A DNA stretch of 64,000 nt from a virus, in the IMG/VR virus record IMGVR_UViG_3300020123_000589, positions 87,360 through 151,359 of that record; one strand, 5' to 3'. This document shows, piece after piece, positions 1 through 9,149 of the stretch. The first letter of the stretch is position 1. Each line of letters opens with the position of its first letter. The position numbers and the translations under genes were made by a program. The notes under the pieces were generated by a model, which saw only the letters and a program-made list of their open reading frames with translations, searched no databases and was not told the DNA's origin.

Positions 1-1482
1 ACTGTTACGTTAGAAGCTCCAACTACCATTACAAGTTCGTATGTTCTTAAACTACCTACTTCTCAAAGTAGTGGCACACAGATTTTAACAAACGATGGAT
101 CTGGTAATTTAAGTTGGTCTACGAGTTCTGGTTCTGGAACCGTGAATAGCGGTACTGCTGGAAGATTTTCTTTATATTCTACATCAACAAATGCAGTTTC
201 TGATACGTATGTTCAGAATACACATAATATTACGTTAGCCATTGCTTCTCAAGGAAGCCGTTCAGCAGATTTAGCCATAACTATTCCAAATCCTGGAAAT
301 GCTGTTACGACAGCTAATATTTTATCTGATACGGATACAAATTCTTATACTTTATCTGGGACCTACACGTTGTCAAATGCCCTTACAATTACTCCAACAA
401 CTAACCAATTAATACTAGGTACTACACGAACAGCCACTATTTCAGCTGTTCAACCTGCGACGGCATCTCGTACTTATACTTTTCCAGATTTATCTGGAAA
501 TTATAATGTGGTAGGAGATAGCGGAACTCAAACTATTGGAGGAACCAAGACTTTCAGTTCTGCTTTGACCATTAATCCTACTACGAATCAATTAGTGTTG
601 GGTGGGTCTAGTGGCAATTCAAATACAATTTCTTCTACAGCTCCTGCTACAACCAGTAGAACGTGGACTATACCAGATATATCTGGAAATGCTACATTTT
701 CTGCATTAGAAGGCACACAGACATTCAGTGGCAGTAAAACTTTTAGTTCTACCCTTACAATGTCTGGTGCTACTATTGCGATGGGGTCCAATAAAATTAC
801 TGGACTTGCAGCTGCATCTGCTTCAGGAGATGCTTTATCGTGGGGTAATGCTTTTACAATTCCCGCTATTACAGTTAGTACGACCGCAGCTGCTGAAACT
901 GCAATACATTTTCAAGACAATGGGACAAATACTTTTGAATATTATTCACAAAGAGCTGGAGGTACTACAGACCATTTAAGGGTGTTTGGATATCTTAATA
1001 ATAAAATTCTTCTCGATATAGTAAACACAGCAACAACGTCTCAAGTGGCTATTACTGGAACTAATACAAATGATAGTGCTGCCTCTGGGAATGTTGGAGA
1101 ATATATTTCTGCCACAGTTCTTCGTGCCGCTGCAATTACTACTACTAATTCCACAGCATTCCAATCCCTAACAAGCATTTCTTTGACGGCAGGAGATTGG
1201 GATGTGACTGGTGTGGCTGCTGAGTTTGGTGGAACAGCTACGACAGGATTTGATTTAGAAGTATATGTTGGAACAAGTGCAACGGCAGCTGATGGTGCCT
1301 ATGCAGTTAATATTGGAGAAACTACATCTACTTCTAATGGTAATGGAGACAGTGGTACGTGTATTCCCAATGTTCGGATTTCTTTATCAACAACAACCAC
1401 AGTTTACATTATGGTGGTAACACAATTTACTACTGGAACGGGAAAAGTCTATGGACGTATTTCTGCACGGAGGATAAGATAA
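1..1482 (+). CDS. Tail fibre protein (5' end outside window)
   Basis: The frame is open from base 1, so the protein starts upstream; 493 residues are visible. It is rich in Ser, Thr, Asn and Gly with no charged clusters, as in beta-structured trimeric fibre shafts. A unit of about 70 residues recurs ('TTNQLILG', then 'SRTYTFPDLSGN', then 'GTQTIGGTKTFSS', with a second copy 'TTNQLVLG', 'SRTWTIPDISGN', 'GTQTFSGSKTFSS'). The last 150 residues switch to a compact beta domain ('LTAGDWDVTGVAAEF' to 'GRISARRIR') of the kind seen at the tips of many phage fibres, so host-receptor contact is inferred. The stop overlaps the next start (TAATG). Confidence 0.8.
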   Translation, partial: TVTLEAPTTITSSYVLKLPTSQSSGTQILTNDGSGNLSWSTSSGSGTVNSGTAGRFSLYSTSTNAVSDTYVQNTHNITLAIASQGSRSADLAITIPNPGNAVTTANILSDTDTNSYTLSGTYTLSNALTITPTTNQLILGTTRTATISAVQPATASRTYTFPDLSGNYNVVGDSGTQTIGGTKTFSSALTINPTTNQLVLGGSSGNSNTISSTAPATTSRTWTIPDISGNATFSALEGTQTFSGSKTFSSTLTMSGATIAMGSNKITGLAAASASGDALSWGNAFTIPAITVSTTAAAETAIHFQDNGTNTFEYYSQRAGGTTDHLRVFGYLNNKILLDIVNTATTSQVAITGTNTNDSAASGNVGEYISATVLRAAAITTTNSTAFQSLTSISLTAGDWDVTGVAAEFGGTATTGFDLEVYVGTSATAADGAYAVNIGETTSTSNGNGDSGTCIPNVRISLSTTTTVYIMVVTQFTTGTGKVYGRISARRIR

Positions 1483-1631
1483 TGCCAATACTTTATACTT
1501 CAGATGGTTGTATGTACGAAGGAATGGATTCAACTACTGTGATAGCATTGCGTACTGAGCTAGGGCATTCTACTACCTTTGTAGATAAAGCTACATTTGA
1601 TGCTTTCATAGCTGCAAATTCTGGTAGATAA
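1482..1631 (+). CDS. Small protein after the tail fibre gene
   Basis: A 49-residue protein (MPILYTSDGCMYEGMD...). The ATG at 1482 overlaps the fibre stop and has a GGAGG Shine-Dalgarno 8 bases upstream, which sits inside the last codons of the fibre gene. Translation is therefore probably coupled to the fibre. No family recognised. It could be a fibre chaperone or a minor virion part, but nothing in the sequence decides this. Confidence 0.65.
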   Translation: MPILYTSDGCMYEGMDSTTVIALRTELGHSTTFVDKATFDAFIAANSGR

Positions 1632-1694
1632 AAGAAACATTGCTGTATAAGTTTTCCAGACAAATTAAAAATATTAAACCGAGGTAAAAAAGTA

Positions 1695-2294
1695 ATGGGC
1701 CACATAATGGAAATTTTGCCAGATGTCACCAATAACGGGCCGACAAATTTTGAGTATTATTTTACCTCAATTCGTGATCGTTTAAAATGGTTGGCCGCAG
1801 CTGGGCATGAACGGGTATTGCTCTTGAAACGAAGATATGATGGCCAGCTTTGTCCATTTACTTCAACTATTCGCCACTCAAGTCAACAGCATGTGCAGGA
1901 TACTATTTGTTATGGAACAAATTTTATTAATCCAAATGTTGTTTTAACAAACACTCCAGGTTTTAATCCAGATAGTGCTACTTCAATCGCCCTTCCAGAT
2001 GGTTTAGGGGGTTACTATCATTCAATAGAAATAACAGCTTCATTAATGGCGGGTGGATATAATAACATTAACGATAAAGATCCAGGTTGGAAGAGGGAAT
2101 ATACTCCAAAATCGTGGACTTTGTGGGAACCCACATTAGAAAAAGGTGATGTTATTGTTCGTAGAAATGGGCAACGATTTATGATTACGCAGGTGGATCA
2201 GTGCCGTTGGAGGCATTTTGTTACACACCAAAAATTTGATATTACTTTACTCGAAACAAATCATCCAGTTTATCAGCTTCCTTTAGGACTTTAA
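1695..2294 (+). CDS. Neck or connector-type virion protein
   Basis: A 199-residue soluble protein without signal peptide or membrane segment. It lies between a fibre gene and the probable tail terminator and sheath, where contractile phages keep head-tail connector or neck proteins. The body has a conserved-looking stretch 'KRRYDGQLCPF' around residue 50 followed by Asn/Thr-rich beta sequence. GAGG lies about 10 bases before the ATG at 1695. The structural role is inferred from position only. Confidence 0.6.
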   Translation: MGHIMEILPDVTNNGPTNFEYYFTSIRDRLKWLAAAGHERVLLLKRRYDGQLCPFTSTIRHSSQQHVQDTICYGTNFINPNVVLTNTPGFNPDSATSIALPDGLGGYYHSIEITASLMAGGYNNINDKDPGWKREYTPKSWTLWEPTLEKGDVIVRRNGQRFMITQVDQCRWRHFVTHQKFDITLLETNHPVYQLPLGL

Positions 2295-2295
2295 C

Positions 2296-3294
2296 ATGGG
2301 TTATACACCAGATTATACAGTACGATCACAGATTGTCACGAAGATTCGTGATCAATTTATAAATAATATTCGTCGAATTCTTTCGACAGATTCAAAATAT
2401 ACATACGTTGAACTTCCTAATGGAGAGTATGACTTTTCTCAAACGAAGGTTATCATTTCAGATATTTTTCCCCAGGATCATGCTTTTTATCCGGCCATTG
2501 TGGTTGAGAATATTAGTGGGGCTGAAGAACGTTATTTAGGTCCAGAATCAGAACAGATAATTAAAAGTTTGCCTCCTTCAGCAGAAGATAATACAACATC
2601 CACCCCTTTTAATGTTACAGCCGTAATAGATTCTACTCATTTAGGTGTAAATTCCCTTACAGGTCTTAACATTGGGGATGTTATTACTCAAGGATCTAAT
2701 ACTACGACGATTGCTTTTGTTGGTTTACCAATTACTATCACAAGTATTCCAGATTCAACTCATATAGCTGTTTCATCAGTAGCAGGAATTAAGATTGGTG
2801 ATACAATTGTACAGGGAGTGAATAGCACTACTGTTGTTGTCGATTCACTGCCATTAGGTCCTAATGTTTTGCAGGTATCTAGTTCGGCTGGTTTTGTAGC
2901 CGGAATTGCATATGATACAAATGTTCCTAAGATTACAGTTGGAAGTACAGCAGGATGGGCAGTGACAACGACCAATTTAGCTGGTAATGAATCACTTTTT
3001 GCTAGTGTGGTTTCCACTGTAACAATCAATATTTATACAATCGATGACTCTATCCAGAGGGATGAGCTTACGGATTTGATATATAATGATTTTAAATATA
3101 CAACCACAGATTTAGCTAATTTTGGCATCGAAATCATAAAGACTTCTTTTCCAACTTTTACATCTGCATACAATGAAGGTCGTTGGTTTTTTGCAGGTAA
3201 ACTTATTATCGATGTATATAGTGAATGGGACGGAGTAGTTGCCCCAGCCGTGAACATAACAGCCAATAATGTTTCAATAAGTTTAAGTGAATAA
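2296..3294 (+). CDS. Probable tail terminator with beta-repeat insertion
   Basis: A 332-residue protein starting one base after the previous stop. The first 95 residues ('VRSQIVTKIRDQFINNIRR', then 'FYPAIVVENISG') and last 90 ('DELTDLIYNDFKYT', 'GKLIIDVYSEWDG') resemble tail completion or terminator proteins lying just upstream of sheath genes. Between about residues 100 and 245 there is an insertion of Gly/Thr-rich repeats of the form 'DSTHLxVxSLxGxxxGDxIxQG'. The same repeat type occurs in the baseplate J-like protein at 14034-15698. The terminator role is an inference from gene order. Confidence 0.6.
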   Translation: MGYTPDYTVRSQIVTKIRDQFINNIRRILSTDSKYTYVELPNGEYDFSQTKVIISDIFPQDHAFYPAIVVENISGAEERYLGPESEQIIKSLPPSAEDNTTSTPFNVTAVIDSTHLGVNSLTGLNIGDVITQGSNTTTIAFVGLPITITSIPDSTHIAVSSVAGIKIGDTIVQGVNSTTVVVDSLPLGPNVLQVSSSAGFVAGIAYDTNVPKITVGSTAGWAVTTTNLAGNESLFASVVSTVTINIYTIDDSIQRDELTDLIYNDFKYTTTDLANFGIEIIKTSFPTFTSAYNEGRWFFAGKLIIDVYSEWDGVVAPAVNITANNVSISLSE

Positions 3295-3301
3295 AACCCC
3301 C

Positions 3302-3329
3302 TTAAAAATATAATAAAATCAGGTATTAT
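3302..3329 (+). promoter_or_regulatory. Conserved promoter-like element before GIY-YIG gene
   Basis: TTAAAA, 16 bases, TATTAT, with near-identical spacer (ATATAATAAAATCAGG). Almost the same block stands upstream of three HNH endonuclease genes at 28422-28449 (minus), 44282-44309 and 56956-56983. It reads as a promoter or phage-specific control site carried with the endonuclease genes. Confidence 0.6.
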
Positions 3330-3388
3330 TAGGGAGTAGTGTATTCTCTTTTAAAATAAACTATTTTAAATACTTAATTCGGTATGAA

Positions 3389-3420
3389 ACTGGTGGTAGA
3401 ACTAGAAGGCTACCACCAGT
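3389..3420 (+). promoter_or_regulatory. Perfect 11-bp hairpin in GIY-YIG leader
   Basis: ACTGGTGGTAG and CTACCACCAGT pair perfectly around a 10-base loop. It lies between the promoter-like element and the endonuclease start at 3449 and is not followed by a T-run, so it is more likely a leader structure or operator than a terminator. Confidence 0.55.
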
Positions 3421-3448
3421 GGAATACCACCTTCTAGGAGTTAAAGTT

Positions 3449-4063
3449 ATGAACAAGAATCGTTTTGGTATTTTAGCCAAACCCGCTATTTACAAGATTG
3501 TAAACACCTTTAATGGGTTGCTTTATATCGGTTCATCTTTGAATGCTTTAAAAAGATGGAATAATCATTTGTATGCACTTAGGCACAATAAGCACGATTC
3601 ATCTCTTTTGCAAAATGCATGGAATAAATATGGTGAAGAAGCCTTTATTTGTGAAGTCCTTGAATATGTAGAAAAACCAACGAAAAAGAATATGGTTGCA
3701 AAAGAACAACATTGGTTAGATTTTTACCAGAGCTATGAAAGAGCCAAGGGATACAACGCTTGTCGAAAGGCTGACAGCCCAATTGGTGTAGAAAGAACCC
3801 CAGAGCATCGAAAGAAAATTAGTGACACCCTAAAACGTAAGTATAGAACTGGAGAAATACAGGTAAATTTTAAGGGGCATCACCATACAAATAAAACCAA
3901 AAGAATATCTGGTAATAAAATTAGATTGTGGTGGGGACAGCCAGAGAATAGAGAAAAAATGAAAAAGATTTTTGCCTGTCCTGAAACTAGGAAGAAGAAG
4001 TTAAAAGCAGTTGCTAAAGCTAGAAAAGTTCAAAAAGATTTAAGAAATAAACGTAAGCAATAA
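3449..4063 (+). CDS. GIY-YIG homing endonuclease
   Basis: A 204-residue basic protein. N-terminal GIY-YIG nuclease fold: 'AIYKIVNTFNGLLYIGSS' holds the paired Tyr motifs, with 'ALKRWNNH' and 'NKYGEEAF' following as in phage homing enzymes, and a Glu in 'AKEQHWLDFY'. The C-terminal half is Lys/Arg-rich with a NUMOD-like DNA-binding segment ('ERTPEHRKKISDTLKRKY'). The start at 3449 is chosen because AGGAG lies 10 bases upstream; an in-frame GTG at 3419 falls in a hairpin. It interrupts the virion operon just before the sheath gene and brings its own promoter-like block, as expected of a free-standing mobile endonuclease. Confidence 0.85.
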   Translation: MNKNRFGILAKPAIYKIVNTFNGLLYIGSSLNALKRWNNHLYALRHNKHDSSLLQNAWNKYGEEAFICEVLEYVEKPTKKNMVAKEQHWLDFYQSYERAKGYNACRKADSPIGVERTPEHRKKISDTLKRKYRTGEIQVNFKGHHHTNKTKRISGNKIRLWWGQPENREKMKKIFACPETRKKKLKAVAKARKVQKDLRNKRKQ

Positions 4064-4084
4064 ATTTTTTAGAGGAGATCCAAA

Positions 4085-5782
4085 ATGCCTTCAATTAATA
4101 ATCAGCCAACTCTTCCTGGTGTGTATTCGCAAGTGCAGCAACAGCTACTCCCCTCAGTAACGGGCGGTATCCGTGTTGCAGCATTTATTGGAACAGGCCG
4201 TCTAACAAATTTAGTTACGGGCGAAGCCGTAACTCGCGGTTCTGGTAATAATGATGCTCTCGCCCACACTGCAACAATTCTTGATGGAACTACCATTACT
4301 GATCAGAATTTCGCTGTGTACGAATCAGGTGCGGATTATAATTCATCTCCTGTTTCAGGTGGAATAGGTTGGCTTACTGGTGCTGCTCAAATCACAGGGA
4401 CAACTTCCGCTCCTTATGCAGACCAAGCCACAAAAACTTTCTCGTTTAAAGTTGGAAATACTACACCTACCGTCGTAACATTCACAACTCCAGCTATTAC
4501 TCTTACTGAAGTTGTAACTCAAATTAATACCGCTTATGGTGACACAATAGCTTCTGCAAATGGTTCTAGCCTAGAACTTAGCACAGGAACATTAACTGTT
4601 CCAGTGTTATTTAATACATCAATCACAATCGAAAATGGAACAGCAGCATCTGCTCTAGGATTTACTCCTGGATCATTGGTTTCTGCTCCTTCTCGTCCAG
4701 CTCTTGGAGTTGTTTATTTTGTCAATTACGAGTGGGCCAAAGCAGTAGGCGATGGTCAAAACTCTTTTGAACCACAGTTTTTCTTTTTACAAAACTTCAG
4801 CACGATCACCAATGCTATGGGATCTGTTGGTGGTGGAGATTCTCAAACTGCTAATATGAACGGCGCGTGGACTCTTCCTGTTGCTGCTCAGCTTGCTCAG
4901 CAAAATGGAGCCAGCATTATTTGTTTGATGCAGATGAATCCTGTTGATGGTGCTAATGCTTCTCAAGTTCGTTCAGCACTTACAAAACTTTTTATTCCTA
5001 ATATTAACATTGTAGTTTCATTAGATGCAGCAGATAATGCGATGTTAATTCCTGATATTACGAATCATGTGGAAGAGGCATCTAGCACAATTAATCGATT
5101 AGAGAGAACAGCATTTATTGGATTCTCAGCACTTTCAAATCCAAGTGATGCTACTATGCTTGGATATGCAACGGCTGCTTCTAGCAATCGCGTTGTTGTC
5201 GTCAACCAAACAAATACCACATATACGATGTTTGTTGGTACTAATACACTTCCATCCACCGTTGATGGTACGATGATGGCTGCTGCTCTTGCTGCTTTAA
5301 GAACAAATCCAGCCTTTGATGTTGCCCAGCCACTTACTCGTGAAATAGTTTCTGGTATTGCCACTACGAATACGTTAGCACAATCAGAAAAGACTATCTT
5401 TGCAAATCAAGGTGTATTGGTTGTTGATAATATTTCAGGGTCAGCCAAGGTTGTATTTGGAACGACAACCGAGTTTGCCGATATTCTTGATCAGCTTTAT
5501 CAGGTTGTTGAGATTAGTGATTATTGTGCTCAAACTATTCGCGGATTGTTAGATCCTATTTTCATCGGACAAAAATTGCTTGCAAATACACCTTCACAGG
5601 TTGAGACAGTTACTTCAGCAATTCTATCGGATATTGAATCCAGTAATATTATTGAGTCATTTACACAACCAACGGCTACAGTAAATCCATTGCAACCTAC
5701 GCAGATCCTAGTTAATGTTGGAGTACAGCCTGTACTCGAACTCGATACTATTTTCATTACGTTAGGTTTGAATTTGGCATAA
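4085..5782 (+). CDS. Contractile tail sheath protein
   Basis: A 565-residue protein with the N-terminal 'PTLPGVYSQVQQQ' and 'RVAAFIGTGRL' typical of phage tail sheath proteins. A variable domain follows (about 80-210), then a core with 'NPVDGANASQVRSALTKL' and a C-terminal domain ending 'PTQILVNVGVQPVLELDTIF', which matches the conserved beta-strand tail that links sheath subunits. It sits directly before the tube gene, the universal order in myoviruses. Strong SD (GAGGAG) upstream. This gene identifies the virion as contractile-tailed. Confidence 0.9.
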   Translation: MPSINNQPTLPGVYSQVQQQLLPSVTGGIRVAAFIGTGRLTNLVTGEAVTRGSGNNDALAHTATILDGTTITDQNFAVYESGADYNSSPVSGGIGWLTGAAQITGTTSAPYADQATKTFSFKVGNTTPTVVTFTTPAITLTEVVTQINTAYGDTIASANGSSLELSTGTLTVPVLFNTSITIENGTAASALGFTPGSLVSAPSRPALGVVYFVNYEWAKAVGDGQNSFEPQFFFLQNFSTITNAMGSVGGGDSQTANMNGAWTLPVAAQLAQQNGASIICLMQMNPVDGANASQVRSALTKLFIPNINIVVSLDAADNAMLIPDITNHVEEASSTINRLERTAFIGFSALSNPSDATMLGYATAASSNRVVVVNQTNTTYTMFVGTNTLPSTVDGTMMAAALAALRTNPAFDVAQPLTREIVSGIATTNTLAQSEKTIFANQGVLVVDNISGSAKVVFGTTTEFADILDQLYQVVEISDYCAQTIRGLLDPIFIGQKLLANTPSQVETVTSAILSDIESSNIIESFTQPTATVNPLQPTQILVNVGVQPVLELDTIFITLGLNLA

Positions 5783-5824
5783 TAGTAGCAAAAATTTTAA
5801 AAGGTACTTTTAAGGAGAACCACC

Positions 5825-6355
5825 ATGGCAGAGCTTGGCAATACAAATGCGCGACTTAGTACTTCAGTATCACTTTTTCTATTACCACAGAGTCTAAATG
5901 CAACGACTTTGAATAATCCAGCTGCTCTTCTTTCTTTAGCGCAACAGTCTACGAAGATCGGAGCAGTTCAATCTTTTACACAAACTCAAAGACGAGATAC
6001 AGATTTTCGATTTGAGTTGGATTCTGATCAGCAAGGCAAGCCAGTTGAAAGATTGCCCCGCACAGTGAGTGAATACAGCCTTCGTGCTGACCGAGTTATG
6101 TTGTATCTATCAGATGCTCTTGAAGTGTTGGGTATTTCTGGTGATGACATTGTGAATAACAATGCTCCAATTGGTATTTTGAAACAGGAAATCGCACCTG
6201 CCGGATCTTCAGCTCCCACAAAGTCCACGATTTTTACGGGAGTGTGGATTCATTCAGTTTCTGCCACATACAATATCGCTGGTGGAGATTTAAGAATTTT
6301 GGAAGGTGTGGATTTTGGATATACATCGTCTACAGTGGTCGGAGAGCCAGTATAA
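5825..6355 (+). CDS. Tail tube protein
   Basis: A 176-residue protein immediately downstream of the sheath with a clear SD (AAGGAGAA). Size, position and beta-rich sequence ('TDFRFELDSDQQGKPVERLPR', 'IFTGVWIHSVSATYNI', 'GGDLRILEGVDFGYTSS') fit the inner tube subunit. No membrane segment. Assignment rests mainly on gene order. Confidence 0.75.
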   Translation: MAELGNTNARLSTSVSLFLLPQSLNATTLNNPAALLSLAQQSTKIGAVQSFTQTQRRDTDFRFELDSDQQGKPVERLPRTVSEYSLRADRVMLYLSDALEVLGISGDDIVNNNAPIGILKQEIAPAGSSAPTKSTIFTGVWIHSVSATYNIAGGDLRILEGVDFGYTSSTVVGEPV

Positions 6356-6402
6356 GATTAGTTCCTAGAATAGTAAAAAGATAAGAGAGTAAAGGAGTTA
6401 CA

Positions 6403-6750
6403 ATGGACTTGAAAAGCTTCGCAGCATTAGGGCTTGTTTCTAAGGAATTCGAGATTGTAAAAGATTTAAAAGTATCAATGCACACGCTTTCTGTTTTGCA
6501 GCAACAGCAAGCATTGTCTGAATTGATTGTTTCTCCCGCAGGACAAGATCCAGCCCTTCGCACTGTGGTTTTGCAGCAAGCCTTGTTGGTTTATGCTTTG
6601 GATACAATCAACGGTGCAAAAGTTACATTGCAAGAAGCAAAAGATTTCATTCAAAATTTACAAGCTCCAATCTTTAATGAAATTTACAATTGTTATGATT
6701 TGATGGCTCAAGAACAGGATAATACCCTTACTGAATTAAAAAAAAAATAG
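6403..6750 (+). CDS. Tail assembly chaperone, short (G-like) product
   Basis: A 115-residue helical protein between tail tube and tape measure, the standard place for tail assembly chaperones. The coding frame ends in Leu-Lys-Lys-Lys-stop encoded by TTA followed by ten A and TAG. The alternate frame is open from just before this A-run to 7115, so a fraction of ribosomes slipping back one base would make a longer GT-like product of about 237 residues. SD AAAGGAG upstream. Confidence 0.8.
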   Translation: MDLKSFAALGLVSKEFEIVKDLKVSMHTLSVLQQQQALSELIVSPAGQDPALRTVVLQQALLVYALDTINGAKVTLQEAKDFIQNLQAPIFNEIYNCYDLMAQEQDNTLTELKKK

Positions 6751-7115
6751 AAAATCCCTCTGATATACTTCCCTTCCGCGATCTCTGGATCGTAGCTAAA
6801 GCTCTCCGTGTTTCTCCCTTTTCTGAAACCATTTCTTCTCTTTCTCCAGCCGAATTTACATGGGTTTTAATGAATCATTCTAAAGATGAAGAAGAAGAAT
6901 GGAAAAAATTTGAATACCTTTGTCGATTTATAAATCCTCAAGCTGCTACCGAAGTATTTGATCAAAAAGTTATTGAAAAGACCGTTAGCACAGAAGATGT
7001 ACTCTTCGAGCAAATGAGCAAAGACCTTAAGGGTAAATACAGCCCTAAAGAATTGAAAGCAATAATGGAAGACCCAAAACATCATAGCGAATTGGATAGG
7101 ATTGAACGAGTTTAA
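6735..7115 (+). CDS. Frameshift extension of tail assembly chaperone (T part)
   Basis: This -1 frame is open from 6735 to 7115 with no start codon until an internal ATG at 6870. Residues continue sensibly from the slip: 'IENPSDILPFRDLWIVAKA', 'SETISSLSPAEFTWVL', then an acidic/basic helical tail. Open sequence upstream of the only ATG and the A-run at the junction indicate that it is made as a fusion to the 6403-6750 product. In the known lambda G/GT arrangement the T domain recruits the tape measure protein to tube subunits. Confidence 0.8.
   Translation: MKKKIENPSDILPFRDLWIVAKALRVSPFSETISSLSPAEFTWVLMNHSKDEEEEWKKFEYLCRFINPQAATEVFDQKVIEKTVSTEDVLFEQMSKDLKGKYSPKELKAIMEDPKHHSELDRIERV
6738..6747 (+). 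promoter_or_regulatory. Programmed -1 frameshift slippery site
   Basis: Ten consecutive A (A AAA AAA heptamer in frame) directly before the TAG stop of the chaperone gene. A one-base backward slip moves ribosomes into the open frame that ends at 7115. Such A-run sites are well known for tail chaperone genes. Confidence 0.75.
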
Positions 7116-7140
7116 CTTTTCTTTACATAAAATAAACCCC

Positions 7141-7169
7141 TTGACAAGTTCTCCTTTTTCTGCTAGACT
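7141..7169 (+). promoter_or_regulatory. Sigma70-type promoter
   Basis: TTGACA, 17 bases, TAGACT, preceded by TGC (extended -10). It drives the small membrane protein at 7194 and possibly the tape measure gene. Confidence 0.75.
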
Positions 7170-7193
7170 CATAGTAGAGAGGAGATAATTAAA

Positions 7194-7367
7194 ATGATTA
7201 TTGTAGGTATTATTTTTGTTCTATGTGTTTACATTGTTGCTCTTATTGGTAAGATATTTAATTTACGTGATGGAACTATGGCTGGTTTATGTATGTGGGT
7301 TTTTTTAGTAGTTTTAGGTTCAATATTTTATTTGCTATCTTCTGTACCTGTAGAAACATTTCGCTAA
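7194..7367 (+). CDS. Small two-helix membrane protein
   Basis: A 57-residue protein with two hydrophobic segments (residues 2-20 'IIVGIIFVLCVYIVALIG' and about 30-50) separated by a short polar loop 'KIFNLRDGT'. It has its own TTGACA/TAGACT promoter and an AGGAG SD 8 bases upstream. A separately promoted membrane gene inside the tail operon is out of place functionally, so it may be an early or accessory gene (for example superinfection or lysis related); this is a guess. Confidence 0.7.
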   Translation: MIIVGIIFVLCVYIVALIGKIFNLRDGTMAGLCMWVFLVVLGSIFYLLSSVPVETFR

Positions 7368-7422
7368 TTCGTACTGTTTTAGTAGTTCCAACCTAACGTA
7401 GTAAAATTCCGAGGATATTCCA

Positions 7423-9144
7423 TTGGCAGATATTTTAGGCCCTTCTGGGCAACCCTTACCTCCATCTAATCCATTTTTATCTCAGCAGGGCGTAAGTTCT
7501 ACTGCGTCTGTTAATACTACCCAAGCGCAAAAGGCTTTCGCTGAATTACAGCGAGTTTTAGATAATATTATGAAGTCCTTTAGTGGCAATTGGGACAAAA
7601 TGACCACGGATAGGCTTAAATCTGAGGAGCGTTTTTACCGTGCGGTAGGAGACAAAGCTAAAGAACGACAGGTAATGCTTCAGCGATATAGCAAGGAAGC
7701 TCTTGATTCCATAGAAGCTGAAAAACGTGCCGGATTAGAAGCTTTGAGTATGCAGGGATTGGCCAAAGAAGAACTTGAAAAACGAAAAACAGAAATTACC
7801 CGCAGAGCTTCTGAAGAACGAGCAAATATTGAAAAAGAAACGGCTAAAAAATTGGCGCAGGATCGCGGAGTTGGCGGAGCAATTCGAGGTGTAACATCTT
7901 TTGTAGGTGGGCAATTAGGTGGTTCTGTGGGGGGTCTTATTGCAGGAGTTGGTTCACTTATTGCAAATCCAGCCATGGCCATCCCCGCAGCTATCCTTGG
8001 ATCATTGTTGGAGATGGCGAATACTAAAGCAGCTTTTACTAAAACAGGTGCCCAACTTGCAGGAGCAGGTTTACGTCTTGGAGCTGGTGGTGGCGGTGGT
8101 TTAGGATTCGCTACAAGTTTATTTGGAGGTCCTTTTGGGGCTTTAGGACAGGCATTGGGAGCAGATCAACAGCGCGAGATTATTGGTATGATGGCTGGAT
8201 CTCGCACCATGATAGATCAAGCTCGTTCTGGGGGCGGTTTTGGGGCCATACGTGGCAATCTAGGGCTCTTTGCCAATATCCTTCCTGATGCTACAAAAGA
8301 GATGGAGTTGTTTACGGATGCTACTAAAGGCTTGGGAATGTCCCAACGCGATATTACAAATACTTTTGTTTCTTCCAGGGTTAATGCAGAACGGCTTAAA
8401 ATTACGCAAATTGATGCTATTAACACACAAATGGAAATGCAAAAAGCCCTTCGTAACATTACAAATGATGGGGCTGTTGCGGCCAATGTGCTTTCCAATA
8501 TTACAGGGTACTTAAATAAAATAGGTGCAAGTGAGGCTGAAAAGATTAGAATCGGCGGAGCTATAGGGCAAGCAGGAGCTAATCTTTCGTTTTCTTCTAT
8601 TGTTGGCATGTCTGCTTTTCTTAATAATGGAAAAATTCCAACACCAGAAGCAATGTTCGGCACAGGAGCATTTGGCGTGTCTGGAAGTAAAGTAGGTATA
8701 CTGCCAAATGTTTTTCAAACATTAGGTGGATTTTTAACTAAAGTTGGTGGTCAATTTCACGACCCAACTTCCAAAATGTTAGCGGCCTCTCAATTACAAC
8801 AAAATTTTCTCCCTGGCCTTCGTATGCAAGATATTCCACAATTTTTTAATCTTGCTAATTCAATGATGGGTGGAGGTAAGGGAATAGATTTTGAAAAACA
8901 ATTTAAAGCATTGGAAGGTAAAACTCCACAAGCGGCAATGGCTGATGGTATTGAAACATTAGCTTCTATTGTCGGCCCAATACATCGACTTGAAAATGTG
9001 TTTACTAATTTCTGGACCATGGTAGATGATAGGCTAAATAAAATTTTGGAAGCCTTGCATTTTCCTGGGCATATCGCGCATAGTTTTGGTCAATGGGTCG
9101 ATAAAAATATTATACACAAACCAAGCGGTCAATCAGGCAGGTAA
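7423..9144 (+). CDS. Tail tape measure protein
   Basis: A 573-residue protein starting at TTG with GAGGA 9 bases upstream. Residues about 30-140 are charged coiled coil ('EKRAGLEALSMQGLAKEELEKR', here abridged in meaning to a long helix). Residues 150-255 are Gly/Ala-rich and hydrophobic ('GGQLGGSVGGLIAGVGSL', 'RLGAGGGGGLGFATSLFGG'), the usual membrane-active core of tape measures. Position after the chaperones supports the call. By the usual rule of about 0.15 nm per residue this would give a short tail of roughly 85 nm (inference). Confidence 0.8.
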   Translation: MADILGPSGQPLPPSNPFLSQQGVSSTASVNTTQAQKAFAELQRVLDNIMKSFSGNWDKMTTDRLKSEERFYRAVGDKAKERQVMLQRYSKEALDSIEAEKRAGLEALSMQGLAKEELEKRKTEITRRASEERANIEKETAKKLAQDRGVGGAIRGVTSFVGGQLGGSVGGLIAGVGSLIANPAMAIPAAILGSLLEMANTKAAFTKTGAQLAGAGLRLGAGGGGGLGFATSLFGGPFGALGQALGADQQREIIGMMAGSRTMIDQARSGGGFGAIRGNLGLFANILPDATKEMELFTDATKGLGMSQRDITNTFVSSRVNAERLKITQIDAINTQMEMQKALRNITNDGAVAANVLSNITGYLNKIGASEAEKIRIGGAIGQAGANLSFSSIVGMSAFLNNGKIPTPEAMFGTGAFGVSGSKVGILPNVFQTLGGFLTKVGGQFHDPTSKMLAASQLQQNFLPGLRMQDIPQFFNLANSMMGGGKGIDFEKQFKALEGKTPQAAMADGIETLASIVGPIHRLENVFTNFWTMVDDRLNKILEALHFPGHIAHSFGQWVDKNIIHKPSGQSGR

Positions 9145-9149
9145 ATTAA

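Noticed and set aside
8217-8663. 148-codon minus-strand ORF opposite the tape measure gene
   Set aside because: Entirely within a clear + strand gene, no SD, composition typical of antisense to Gly/Ala-rich sequence.
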